10,010 bases of DNA. Origin: Pseudomonadota bacterium. GTDB taxonomy: Bacteria; Pseudomonadota; Gammaproteobacteria; Pseudomonadales; Halieaceae. The notes under the pieces are model-generated. The model saw only the letters and a list, made by a program, of their open reading frames with translations, did not search any database and was not told where the DNA came from. The position numbers and the translations under genes were made by a program. The stretch is from contig JAUVBI010000105.1 of assembly GCA_030591305.1 (NCBI GenBank), positions 1 to 10,010 of the forward strand, read 5' to 3'. Shown here piece by piece: positions 1-6,600 of the stretch; the first letter of the stretch is position 1; each line of letters starts with the position of its first letter.

Positions 1-248
1 TCGCGCAATCTGACTTCCTGTACGTCCATATAGGCACCGACACCAGCACCGACCAGGCCGCAGCCCAGGGCCGCATTGCGGGCGTGCTTGCTGGAATCGA
101 TAGAGCCGATCAGGCCGCAGACGACGGCGGCACCTGCCCCATAGGTGGCAGCTTTGCTGGCTTGCTGCTCCCCGGTATAGGGGTTAACTGTACAGGCGGT
201 GAGTAACAGCGAGCCGGCTATGGTGGTGATTTTAAATGCGTTTTGCAT
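1..248 (-). CDS. YiaD-like OmpA-family glycine-zipper lipoprotein (5' part only)
   Basis: Partial gene: the first 82 codons are present and the rest lies beyond position 1. The product begins with a lipoprotein signal peptide ending in the lipobox LTAC with Cys19 as the lipidated residue. It is followed by VNPYTGEQQ and a Gly/Ala-rich glycine-zipper stretch (about residues 36-73) and then YMDVQEVRLR. This order (lipobox, NPYTGE, glycine zipper, YMDxQE.LR) is that of E. coli YiaD and related lipoproteins, which carry a C-terminal OmpA-like peptidoglycan-binding domain; that domain would be off the left edge. The likely location is the outer membrane, where such proteins link to peptidoglycan. 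The start ATG (246-248) is supported by an SD-like GGAGAA at 253-258. Two cysteines (Cys44, Cys63) lie within the zipper, which is unusual. The family call is good from the N-terminus; the OmpA domain is inferred. Confidence 0.8.
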   Translation of the reverse strand, partial: MQNAFKITTIAGSLLLTACTVNPYTGEQQASKAATYGAGAAVVCGLIGSIDSSKHARNAALGCGLVGAGVGAYMDVQEVRLR

Positions 249-371
249 TATTTTCTCCAATAGAGTGGTTTCAGACATTTGCATAATGTCATTCTCGCTA
301 GACTGCTATTCCCAACTGTGCCAGAACGACAAGTCCGCACGGAAATAACATAACAGAGAGTTCCCTTAGCT

Positions 372-377
372 ATTATA
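372..377 (-). promoter_or_regulatory. Candidate -10 element for the YiaD-like lipoprotein gene
   Basis: On the minus strand this is a perfect TATAAT in an AT-rich region about 120 bp upstream of the lipoprotein ATG. The best -35-like hexamer, TTGAAA, lies only 14 bp upstream, which is shorter than the usual 16-18, so this is a weak promoter call. It implies a leader of roughly 115 nt. The rest of 249-471 shows no gene. Confidence 0.3.
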
Positions 378-471
378 TTCGACAATGGACCTTTCAATTT
401 GTTCTTATCCAGATTGTAGTTATATTGCGATTAGATTAGCGTGACAGGTATACCAGTTCACTAATTTTTGG

Positions 472-1266
472 CTATCCGCCGGGTCGCCCCGACTCTTGTA
501 ATCTCTGAGCCAGGCTCACCATTATCGTTTGATCAGCCTTCATCAACCCTGAAGCGGGGCGGTCCAGATCCGCAATTACAAACATAACCATTGAAAATGA
601 CATGGCCAGTGCGAAAGTGGCCACAGCGCTGCGTTTTCCCGACATTCCCGCCGAAAAACCCATACCTACCATGGACAGTATAAGAATGGTGTAAAGTGCG
701 ACCCATATATTCGCCGGAATTCGGTTGTGTAATCCTGCGAACATCCGCTTTTCGTGTAAATCGAATACATTGTTTACCGCTTGCACCAGTAAACTGTCCA
801 TGACGGTGAGTTTTTCTTTTTCTGATAGCTGTATGATTTCAGCCCATATCTCGGCCTGAATTGATTTGGATTCTTTGATGGCTTGGGCAATGGTGTCTGG
901 CGAGCTCGCCGTTGCCCGCGTGGCCGCATAGTCTGTGAGCAGGGAGCTGATATTACTTCCCTCGGGCTCGGTCACCAGGTTGGCCCTAAGATAGGCTGTC
1001 TCGATGGCGTTTACCTCTTCCAGTAAAAATTGCTTGCGGTCGCTAAAATGTCCCGCTGACATACTGAACGAAAAGGCGAGAATAAATGCGAGCAGGCCCA
1101 GGTGAGCACCCGTCAGCGAGACGACCTGAGTGCTGCCACCGGTCTCTTGCGTGTCTCTATTGTATATACCCAGCCGGAATCCCAGTTCATTAGACACCAG
1201 AACCAAGCCCACGGTGATGAGAAGTGTCTCCCAAAGTGGCACGCTTTCGAGTAGCTCTCTGATCAT
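472..1266 (-). CDS. Bestrophin-like (DUF4239) integral membrane protein
   Basis: The 264-residue product has four predicted membrane helices in a 2+2 layout: about residues 13-30, 54-72, 186-207 and 213-233, with a soluble, mostly helical stretch between pairs. The segment after helix 2 (HFSDRKQFLLEEVNAIETAY) and the DLDRP..G motif after helix 4 (residues 233-240) are hallmarks of the DUF4239 'bestrophin-like' family. These are bacterial inner-membrane proteins of unproven function, distantly compared with bestrophin anion channels. The length is typical. The ATG at 1264-1266 has only a weak SD (a GGTAA a few bases upstream). It stands alone: its 3' end is 223 bp from the lipoprotein start, and upstream lies a repeat-bearing gap. 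A channel function is a family-level suggestion only. Confidence 0.8.
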   Translation of the reverse strand: MIRELLESVPLWETLLITVGLVLVSNELGFRLGIYNRDTQETGGSTQVVSLTGAHLGLLAFILAFSFSMSAGHFSDRKQFLLEEVNAIETAYLRANLVTEPEGSNISSLLTDYAATRATASSPDTIAQAIKESKSIQAEIWAEIIQLSEKEKLTVMDSLLVQAVNNVFDLHEKRMFAGLHNRIPANIWVALYTILILSMVGMGFSAGMSGKRSAVATFALAMSFSMVMFVIADLDRPASGLMKADQTIMVSLAQRLQESGRPGG

Positions 1267-1307
1267 GATATTACCGTGACGCTGCGATAGTTCGGCCTAT
1301 GATAATA

Positions 1308-1350
1308 AGGACTATGGGGTCAGGTCTAGCTTTTAGAGGACTATGGGGTC
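1308..1350. repeat. 14-bp direct repeat (AGGACTATGGGGTC), two copies
   Basis: The same 14 bases occur at 1308-1321 and 1337-1350, with a 29-bp period. The sequences following the two copies differ but share the elements CTAG and TTTAG. TGGGGTC-type motifs of this sort remind me of short intergenic repeats associated with REP/IS200-like (RAYT) elements in gammaproteobacteria; that link is from memory and unproven. The repeat sits in the 263-bp gap between the DUF4239 gene and the peptidase gene. Confidence 0.6.
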
Positions 1351-1356
1351 TTTAGC

Positions 1357-1467
1357 CTAGCCATGTCTTACTTTTTGCGAGGCCAGATAACCGGTGATTA
1401 GGATTGCCATGATGGGCATGATCACTACCAGAGCACCCATCGGGGAAACAGTCAGCAGGTAAATCAC
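1357..1467 (-). CDS. Possible small membrane protein or gene remnant
   Basis: The minus-strand frame is open from a TAG at 1528-1530 down to a TAG at 1357-1359. It has strikingly gene-like codon choice (many CTG, ATC, GGT) and encodes a hydrophobic helix rich in Val, Ile, Met and Leu, ending in the basic tail SQKVRHG. The frame has no ATG near its beginning. The given start is a GTG at 1465-1467 with a modest GGAAG upstream, giving 36 residues; ATG codons further in are possible. The open frame begins at the very point where the peptidase gene starts on the other strand. It could therefore be the truncated 3' end of a larger membrane-protein gene, or a real single-helix small protein. No family is recognised. 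Confidence 0.3.
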   Translation of the reverse strand: MIYLLTVSPMGALVVIMPIMAILITGYLASQKVRHG

Positions 1468-1491
1468 CGTACTTCCGATACCAATTTTTTG

Positions 1492-1497
1492 TATACT
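1492..1497 (+). promoter_or_regulatory. Candidate -10 element for the oligoendopeptidase gene
   Basis: TATACT lies 32 bp upstream of the peptidase ATG, preceded by a T-run and a TG. No convincing -35 is seen at 16-18 bp, so this is a low-confidence promoter. An SD-like GAGG at 1514-1517 follows, 12 bases before the ATG at 1530. Confidence 0.25.
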
Positions 1498-1529
1498 GCC
1501 CGGTGAATTTATCGAGGTAATTACCCACT

Positions 1530-3413
1530 ATGAACCAGACAATAAGAAAGACTTTCACATTGGCACTGTTTACTGCCTCGCTTGCCTTGAGCACCACGAT
1601 AGTCGCCGACGAAGTGAAGGAGCGCGCGGATATCCCGGCAGAGTATAAATGGAACCTGACTTCCATGTACGCTTCAACCGAGGCCTGGGAGCTAGATATT
1701 GCAAAACTGCAGGCGAAAACCCCCGAGATTGTTGCCTTTAAGGGGCGCCTGCAAGAGAGCGGCGAGACCTTGCTGGCGGCTATCAAGAAGCAGGAGGAAT
1801 TGAGCCAAATTCTCGAAAATATTTATGTCTATGCGGGTTTGAAATCTTTTGAGGACCTGCGAAATAGTGAACACGGTGCCATGTATTCTCGCGCCCAGTC
1901 TTTGAATTCCGAACTCAACGAGGCCACCGCATTTTTCAGCCCGGAATTACTGGCCATCCCCACGGGTAAACTCAAAGCGATGGTGGATAAAACCCCGGGC
2001 TTACATATTTACCGTCATTATCTGGATGAAGAATCCCGCCTGAGAAACTTTACCCTGTCTGAGCCCGAAGAAAAACTTTTGGCTATGGCCAGCGACCCTA
2101 TGGGGGGTTTTGCACAAGTGTTCTCCAAATTGAATAATGCCGACATCAGTTTTGGCGAGATAGAGGATGAAGAGGGCAATATGGTTGAGTTGACCAAGGC
2201 CCGATACGGTGTTTTTTTAGAGTCCGATGACCGACGGGTTCGCAAAGATGCCTGGACAGGTATCTTTAAAGAATATGAAGCGCTGGGCAATACACTGGCC
2301 GCCAATTACGATGGTAATGTGAAGAGCCGCGTATTTTTTGCCAAGGCCCGTGGCTATGACTCTGCGTTACACATGGCTACCTATAACAGTGCTATTCCGA
2401 TGGCGGTGTATACAAACCTGGTAGCAGCCGTCAGGGAAAACGCTCAGCCGTTACAGCGTTATATGCGTATTCTCCAGAAGCAACTGGGGGTGGAGAAGCT
2501 GGAATCCTGGGACCTGTATGCCCCCATGGTAGAGCCTGCCTTTGAGGACCTCGAATGGGAGCAAGCCAAGAAACTGGTGGCCGAAGGCCTGGCCCCCTTG
2601 GGGGACGAGTACATAAAGTTGTATTGGTTGGGCTTTGATAAAGGCTGGGTCGATGCTTTTGAAAGCCGTGGCAAGCGCGGTGGCGCCTTCTCCTGGGGTA
2701 CCTATAACTCAAAACCCTATTTGTCACTGAACTACCAGGGCTCCCTGACGGACGTGTCCACACTGGCCCATGAATATGGCCATTCACTGCATTCATATAT
2801 GACCCGGGGCACGCAGCCCTACGTCTACGGTTCTTATCGAACCTTTATTGCCGAGATAGCCTCCATGACCAATGAGGCGCTGCTGTATCAAAAGTTATTG
2901 GCAGATGCAAAAACGCCCGCTGAGAGAGCTTTTATACTGCAGTCTTACCTGGACAGGTTCCGTGGCGGATTTTTTGTACAGACGGCTTTTGCCGATTATG
3001 AAATGCAAGCCCACGCGGCGGTAGAGGCGGGGGGTGCGCTGACCAAAGACGCCCTGAATAAAATCTATGGTGATGTTTTTGCCGCCTACTACGGCGACAC
3101 TGTTAATGTGGATCCGCTCAGTGCCAGTGGCTGGAGTCGCATTCCCCATTTTGTTGCCACCAACAATTTCTATGTCTATCAATACGCAACGTCTTTTGTG
3201 GCAGCGACCGCGCTGGCCAAAATGATAGTGGAAGAGGGCGAGCCTGCCCGGGACAGGTTTCTGGAAATGCTGCACTCTGGCAGCAATGACTATCCCATTG
3301 AGCTGCTGAAGAAGGCCGGCATAGATATGACCAGCCCCCAGCCGATTTACGACACCATAGAAGTGTTCGATGGTTTGATTGACGAGCTGGAGGCCGCTCT
3401 CGAAGATCTGTAG
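1530..3413 (+). CDS. pepF: Exported M3B metallopeptidase, oligoendopeptidase F-like
   Basis: The 627-residue product is a zinc peptidase of the M3 family that should cleave short peptides. The catalytic HEYGH motif is at residues 414-418 (His414 and His418 bind zinc, Glu415 is the catalytic base). The third ligand is probably Glu442 in FIAEIASMTNE, with the downstream Glu449 also conserved in the family. The ERADIPAEYKWNLTSMY start and the all-helical N-terminal half match PepF/M3B enzymes of about 600 residues. Unlike the classical cytosolic PepF, it begins with a signal peptide (basic MNQTIRK, hydrophobic core, likely cut after Ala26, IVA|DEV), so it should act in the periplasm or outside the cell. 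An SD-like GAGG lies 12 bases before the ATG. It is a single gene, convergent with the cadD-like gene only 16 bp away, with no visible terminator between them. Confidence 0.93.
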   Translation: MNQTIRKTFTLALFTASLALSTTIVADEVKERADIPAEYKWNLTSMYASTEAWELDIAKLQAKTPEIVAFKGRLQESGETLLAAIKKQEELSQILENIYVYAGLKSFEDLRNSEHGAMYSRAQSLNSELNEATAFFSPELLAIPTGKLKAMVDKTPGLHIYRHYLDEESRLRNFTLSEPEEKLLAMASDPMGGFAQVFSKLNNADISFGEIEDEEGNMVELTKARYGVFLESDDRRVRKDAWTGIFKEYEALGNTLAANYDGNVKSRVFFAKARGYDSALHMATYNSAIPMAVYTNLVAAVRENAQPLQRYMRILQKQLGVEKLESWDLYAPMVEPAFEDLEWEQAKKLVAEGLAPLGDEYIKLYWLGFDKGWVDAFESRGKRGGAFSWGTYNSKPYLSLNYQGSLTDVSTLAHEYGHSLHSYMTRGTQPYVYGSYRTFIAEIASMTNEALLYQKLLADAKTPAERAFILQSYLDRFRGGFFVQTAFADYEMQAHAAVEAGGALTKDALNKIYGDVFAAYYGDTVNVDPLSASGWSRIPHFVATNNFYVYQYATSFVAATALAKMIVEEGEPARDRFLEMLHSGSNDYPIELLKKAGIDMTSPQPIYDTIEVFDGLIDELEAALEDL

Positions 3414-3429
3414 GTTTGCCCAGTAGGTT

Positions 3430-4047
3430 CTACACCAGGGTGTCGGTAGTTGTATCTATCAGAATATAGATGCCCACACCGATCATTATCCAGGGCACAA
3501 TTTTTTCTGCCCGGAGTTCAATGCGCCGGGCCAGTTTGCGCTGGCCTGAGATCATATAGGATAGTCCCGCCCACAACACCGCCATTGCCAGATAGCTGCA
3601 GACGATGATTAATATTGCCGAGCGGTCGCTTTCCGCCAGCAATGGCAAAAAAACGGCAACACTGTCACCGCTATTACTGAACAGGAGCACAAAGGTGCTC
3701 AACCAGATCTTGGGCTCGGTGCTGTTCGCGAGTAAAGCTACTACCTCATCCTCGGTATGTTGCCTGGTCCAGGATTTATACAGCATGTGACAGCCCAGTA
3801 GCAGGGGCACCACGCCCAGGTAGCCAATAAGGCCAGCATCCAACATGCTGCCCACGGCAACGCCCAGGGCAGAGATGCAGATCACCGCGATATTTGAGCA
3901 GATGAAGCCCAGTAACACCGCCGACCGCCTTTTGGCATTGGCACCCAGTAATATCACCAGAAGAAGCAGGTTGTCTATGTTGGTGGCGACAAAGCTGCCG
4001 GCTACCAGGCTGAGCAGTGTGAATACCTGAGCATTGGAAAGCTCCAT
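3430..4047 (-). CDS. CadD-family cadmium/cation resistance transporter
   Basis: The 205-residue product is very hydrophobic with about six membrane helices (roughly 8-33, 43-66, 72-90, 115-137, 143-165, 183-199). It shows the conserved polar motifs of the Cad family (Pfam Cad, CadD): TNIDN in helix 1 (residues 22-26) and FSNSGDS in the middle of the protein (residues 123-129). Length fits CadD (about 200 residues). CadD of staphylococci confers cadmium resistance; many proteobacterial homologues are uncharacterised, so the actual substrate (Cd2+ or another cation) is not known. Its ATG (4045-4047) overlaps the TGA of the upstream 66-residue gene as TGATG, implying translational coupling. It ends 16 bp from the convergent peptidase gene. 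Confidence 0.83.
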   Translation of the reverse strand: MELSNAQVFTLLSLVAGSFVATNIDNLLLLVILLGANAKRRSAVLLGFICSNIAVICISALGVAVGSMLDAGLIGYLGVVPLLLGCHMLYKSWTRQHTEDEVVALLANSTEPKIWLSTFVLLFSNSGDSVAVFLPLLAESDRSAILIIVCSYLAMAVLWAGLSYMISGQRKLARRIELRAEKIVPWIMIGVGIYILIDTTTDTLV

Positions 4048-4247
4048 CAGGTGATACTACCGCAGGCAGCCGAATTTACAGCATCAATGAATTTACTGGT
4101 CTGCTCTACAGGCAGGCGCACCTGTATATGTATCATGCTGCCGCCGCTTATGTGTAGATCGCCTTGATGTAGCCGCGCCAATTCGCGGATGGTTTCGGCC
4201 AAACCGGACTGCAAAGTTGCACCCACTACATTGTATTCGTACTCCAT
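4047..4247 (-). CDS. Small protein resembling a stand-alone DUF1949 (YigZ C-terminal) domain
   Basis: The 66-residue soluble protein is coupled to the downstream cadD-like gene by a TGATG overlap (4045-4049). By eye its layout (EYxxx..L..L...LARLHQGDLHISGG, then a strand IHIQVRLPVE, a helix and CGSI at the end) resembles the DUF1949 domain. DUF1949 is the C-terminal ferredoxin-like domain of YigZ/IMPACT proteins, which in E. coli YigZ ends with a similar strand-LP-helix-RGSL pattern. The N-terminal IMPACT catalytic-like domain is absent. An in-frame TGA lies just two codons upstream of the ATG, so the gene is not simply mis-started. It could be a free regulatory or ligand-binding domain for the transporter, or an unrelated small protein with an ACT-like fold. 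The SD is weak (GTGAGA). The family assignment is tentative; that it is a gene is well supported by the coupling. Confidence 0.6.
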   Translation of the reverse strand: MEYEYNVVGATLQSGLAETIRELARLHQGDLHISGGSMIHIQVRLPVEQTSKFIDAVNSAACGSIT

Positions 4248-4322
4248 AGGGTCTCACTTGTTTTCCCGAAGACTGAAGCTCTACCTGATTTGACCCACGT
4301 TTCATTTGAATTTGGCTGATAT

Positions 4323-4346
4323 TAGCAGGTTAGCAGGTTAGCAGGC
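4323..4346. repeat. Tandem octamer repeat (TAGCAGGT x3)
   Basis: Three consecutive copies of TAGCAGGT, the last ending in C, lie in the 235-bp divergent intergenic region between the 66-residue gene and the TonB-dependent receptor gene. A perfect 8-bp unit can change copy number by slippage and so alter spacing of upstream elements. No promoter could be tied to it with confidence. Confidence 0.7.
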
Positions 4347-4408
4347 TTCTATTTTGAACCAGTGATGACACACCTGACCCATAGAAATCGCTTATGTATC
4401 ACCAATAT

Positions 4409-4425
4409 TTGATGCGCTAGATCAA
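4409..4425. promoter_or_regulatory. Candidate operator: inverted repeat TTGAT-N7-ATCAA
   Basis: A perfect 5+5 inverted repeat with a 7-base centre lies 58 bp before the receptor ATG, where an operator could overlap or flank the promoter. The half-sites equal those of FNR/Anr boxes, but the spacing is 7 instead of 4, so it is not a canonical FNR site. A TAAAAT at 4446-4451 could be a -10 element. The regulator is unknown. Confidence 0.25.
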
Positions 4426-4482
4426 CATATCTATTGTGTTTCCGGTTAAAATACGACCAAAATTTGTCAAGGTAACAATGAG

Positions 4483-6564
4483 ATGAAGGGTAACGAATAT
4501 TATCGGTCTGTGATGGCTGTTGCCGTCTTGGCTGCAATGGGGTCGGCTCCCATCAGGGCTGCTCTGGAAAGTGGTCTGCCTGTGGGCGCGCTGGAAGAGA
4601 CTATTGTCACAGCCAGCCGCAATCAGCAGCGGGTATTCGATAGCCCGGTATCACTGAGCGTGATTAACCGGGAGGAACTCGATCGCGCTACAGTGCCGAC
4701 CCTGGCAGAAATGATGCGAGACGTCCCCGGCGTACAGGTTACTGACTCGGGCCAGCCCGGCCTGAGCCGAGTGCGGATGCGCGGTGAGGAGTCCCGCCGC
4801 ACGGCCATTTTGATCAACAGCCAGGAAGTGACCGACCACCACGAGGTGGGTACACCGCTCACCCTGCACCCCTCCATGGTCGAGCGTATTGAAATTATTC
4901 GCGGCTCTGGGGCAGTGTTATACGGCTCGCGCGCGCTCAGCGGTGTGGTGAATTTCTTCACCCGCAAGGGCGGCAGCGAACCCATACAGGCCACCTTGTC
5001 GGGCGGCTACGACAGTGCCACCGCGGGTTACAATACCTTTGCCAGTGTTTACGGCAATGTTGAGGGCTTTGAGTATCGGCTGGCCTGGTCGGAAAGCGAT
5101 TATGATGAACGCTCCACACCCGAGGGCGACATGCCAAATACGGCCTTTGAAAACGAGAGCCTGTATCTTTATGCTGGCAAGAGCTTCGGTAATCACCGCC
5201 TCGAATACACCTACGAAGATTACGAGTCCAGCAACGGTATCTTTGTAGAGGAAGAGGTAAAAACAAGCTTCCCACTGACAGATTTCTATCTGGAAACTCC
5301 CCGGCGTGACCGTGAGAAGCACGGCGTATTTTATAACTGGAATCTGGACAACAGTTGGTTAAAGAGTCTGGAGAGCAATGCCTATCGTCAGGTCAGTGAC
5401 CGGCACTTTTATGCTGCCATCCAGACGGTCTGGTATCAGAGAGACATTAACACCGTCGGAGAACTTACTACCGATGGCGCTCTGGTGCAGCTCAATTTTC
5501 AGCCTCTGGGCAAGCACCAACTGATCGCCGGCCTGCAATACCTGAGCGACGAGGTTGAGCAGATCCGGCATGTAGACACCTTCTCCTGGGTTCCCCCGGT
5601 CGCTCTTTCCGGTATCGAAATTGTGGAAGACCGGGCCAGCATCGAAACCTGGGCCTGGTTTGTCCAGGACCAGTGGCAGGTCAATGACAAGCTGGCCCTG
5701 ACCGCTGGTGTGCGTCAGTATTTTGTGGAGGGTGACCTGGAATACACAGACCGCGAGAGTCTCGATGCGGGCAAACTGAACGATGATGATGAAATGATTG
5801 CTTCACTGGCTATGGTCTGGGAGCAGTGGGATGACTTGCGTCTGCGCGCCAGTATATCCCAGGGCTATGTTTACCCCTCGTTGCCACAGTTGGCAACGGG
5901 AGCCTATGCCGGCTCCAGTTTTGTTAACCCCGACCCGAACCTGAAGCCGGAAACCTCGGTTAACTACGAAGTGGGTATGCGCCTGCAGCGGGGCGGCCTG
6001 GTAATGGATGCCACTGCTTTCTATAGTGAATCGGAAGACTATATTCATCATCAGCCCTGTGCTGTTGAAGATATGTGCCCCGGTAGACGGGATAGAATCT
6101 ATCTCAATATTGGCGAATCCCAGGCTCACGGCGTGGAGTTATATCTGGCTTATGCCGATGGCCCCTGGGGCCTGCAGCCCTATGCCAACCTGACCTGGAT
6201 GGAGCGGCGCAACGACTTTGAAGAGTTCTCTACATGGGATACGGGCATCTCCGCCCTGAGTGGCCGTGCCGGCCTGCGCTGGGAGGGAGCCATTCTGTCA
6301 ATTCCAGCCCTGTGGACAGACTTTTACCTGCGCGGTGAATCGAGATCCGACGTGGAAGAGCCCGGCTCTATCCGGGATGTACTGGATGAAAAGGATAGTT
6401 GGGTAACCGTTAATTTCACAACAGGAATGGACTTCGGTGCAAAACAGCAATATCAGCTGGCGCTGGAGTTTATGAACCTGAGCGATAAGAGCTATATTGC
6501 ATCAACCGAAAATCTGTACGGCGTTGAGCGCAGCATCGCAGCAAAATTTACTGCGAACTGGTAA
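4483..6564 (+). CDS. TonB-dependent outer-membrane receptor
   Basis: The 693-residue product is a ligand-gated outer-membrane porin energised by TonB-ExbBD. It has a signal peptide (core VMAVAVLAAMG, likely cut after Ala26), a TonB box EETIVTA (38-44), a plug domain about 47-163 (SPVSLSVINREEL, DVPGVQV, RMRGEE, ERIEIIRGSGAVLYGSRALSGVVNF in pieces) and a beta-barrel to the end. The barrel ends in an aromatic residue (final Trp). A YPSLPQL segment (464-470) followed by NPDPNLKPE (482-490) is laid out like the FRAP/NPNL region of heme and colicin-I/siderophore receptors, but the invariant heme-receptor His between them is missing. HH pairs occur in the plug (119-120) and in an extracellular loop with two Cys (522-523, 526, 532). 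The ligand is therefore undecided (heme, ferric siderophore or a metal chelate). SD AAGGT at 4469-4473 supports the ATG. A cytochrome gene follows after 36 bp. Confidence 0.93.
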   Translation: MKGNEYYRSVMAVAVLAAMGSAPIRAALESGLPVGALEETIVTASRNQQRVFDSPVSLSVINREELDRATVPTLAEMMRDVPGVQVTDSGQPGLSRVRMRGEESRRTAILINSQEVTDHHEVGTPLTLHPSMVERIEIIRGSGAVLYGSRALSGVVNFFTRKGGSEPIQATLSGGYDSATAGYNTFASVYGNVEGFEYRLAWSESDYDERSTPEGDMPNTAFENESLYLYAGKSFGNHRLEYTYEDYESSNGIFVEEEVKTSFPLTDFYLETPRRDREKHGVFYNWNLDNSWLKSLESNAYRQVSDRHFYAAIQTVWYQRDINTVGELTTDGALVQLNFQPLGKHQLIAGLQYLSDEVEQIRHVDTFSWVPPVALSGIEIVEDRASIETWAWFVQDQWQVNDKLALTAGVRQYFVEGDLEYTDRESLDAGKLNDDDEMIASLAMVWEQWDDLRLRASISQGYVYPSLPQLATGAYAGSSFVNPDPNLKPETSVNYEVGMRLQRGGLVMDATAFYSESEDYIHHQPCAVEDMCPGRRDRIYLNIGESQAHGVELYLAYADGPWGLQPYANLTWMERRNDFEEFSTWDTGISALSGRAGLRWEGAILSIPALWTDFYLRGESRSDVEEPGSIRDVLDEKDSWVTVNFTTGMDFGAKQQYQLALEFMNLSDKSYIASTENLYGVERSIAAKFTANW

Positions 6565-6600
6565 CAAGGGTTATGTAACGAGTAAAGTTAGAGGTACAAC

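Noticed and set aside
1352..1786. Minus-strand 144-codon frame across the peptidase start
   Set aside because: Most of it lies antisense to the peptidase. In the intergenic part, the neighbouring frame (ending at 1357) has the better codon use and a hydrophobic helix.
2431..2796. Minus-strand Pro/Arg-rich open frame inside the peptidase gene
   Set aside because: Low-complexity reverse-complement shadow of the pepF-like frame.
3414..3429. Terminator between the convergent peptidase and cadD-like genes
   Set aside because: The gap is only 16 bp and shows no hairpin; any termination would lie within the coding regions.
4093..4305. Alternative 70-codon minus frame upstream of the cadD-like gene, considered as the missing N-terminal YigZ domain
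   Set aside because: It is in another frame, has no similarity to the IMPACT domain that I can recognise, and overlaps the better-supported coupled gene.
4409..4425. FNR/Anr binding site
   Set aside because: The half-sites match TTGAT/ATCAA but the spacer is 7, not 4; listed only as a generic dyad.
4478..4486. Minimal upstream ORF ATG-AGA-TGA overlapping the receptor start
   Set aside because: Two-codon ORF overlapping the real ATG by chance is common; the SD spacing fits the ATG at 4483 better.
4918..5322. Minus-strand open frame inside the receptor gene
   Set aside because: It is a shadow of a well-supported TonB-dependent receptor frame; composition follows the reverse complement of normal codons and no motif is seen.
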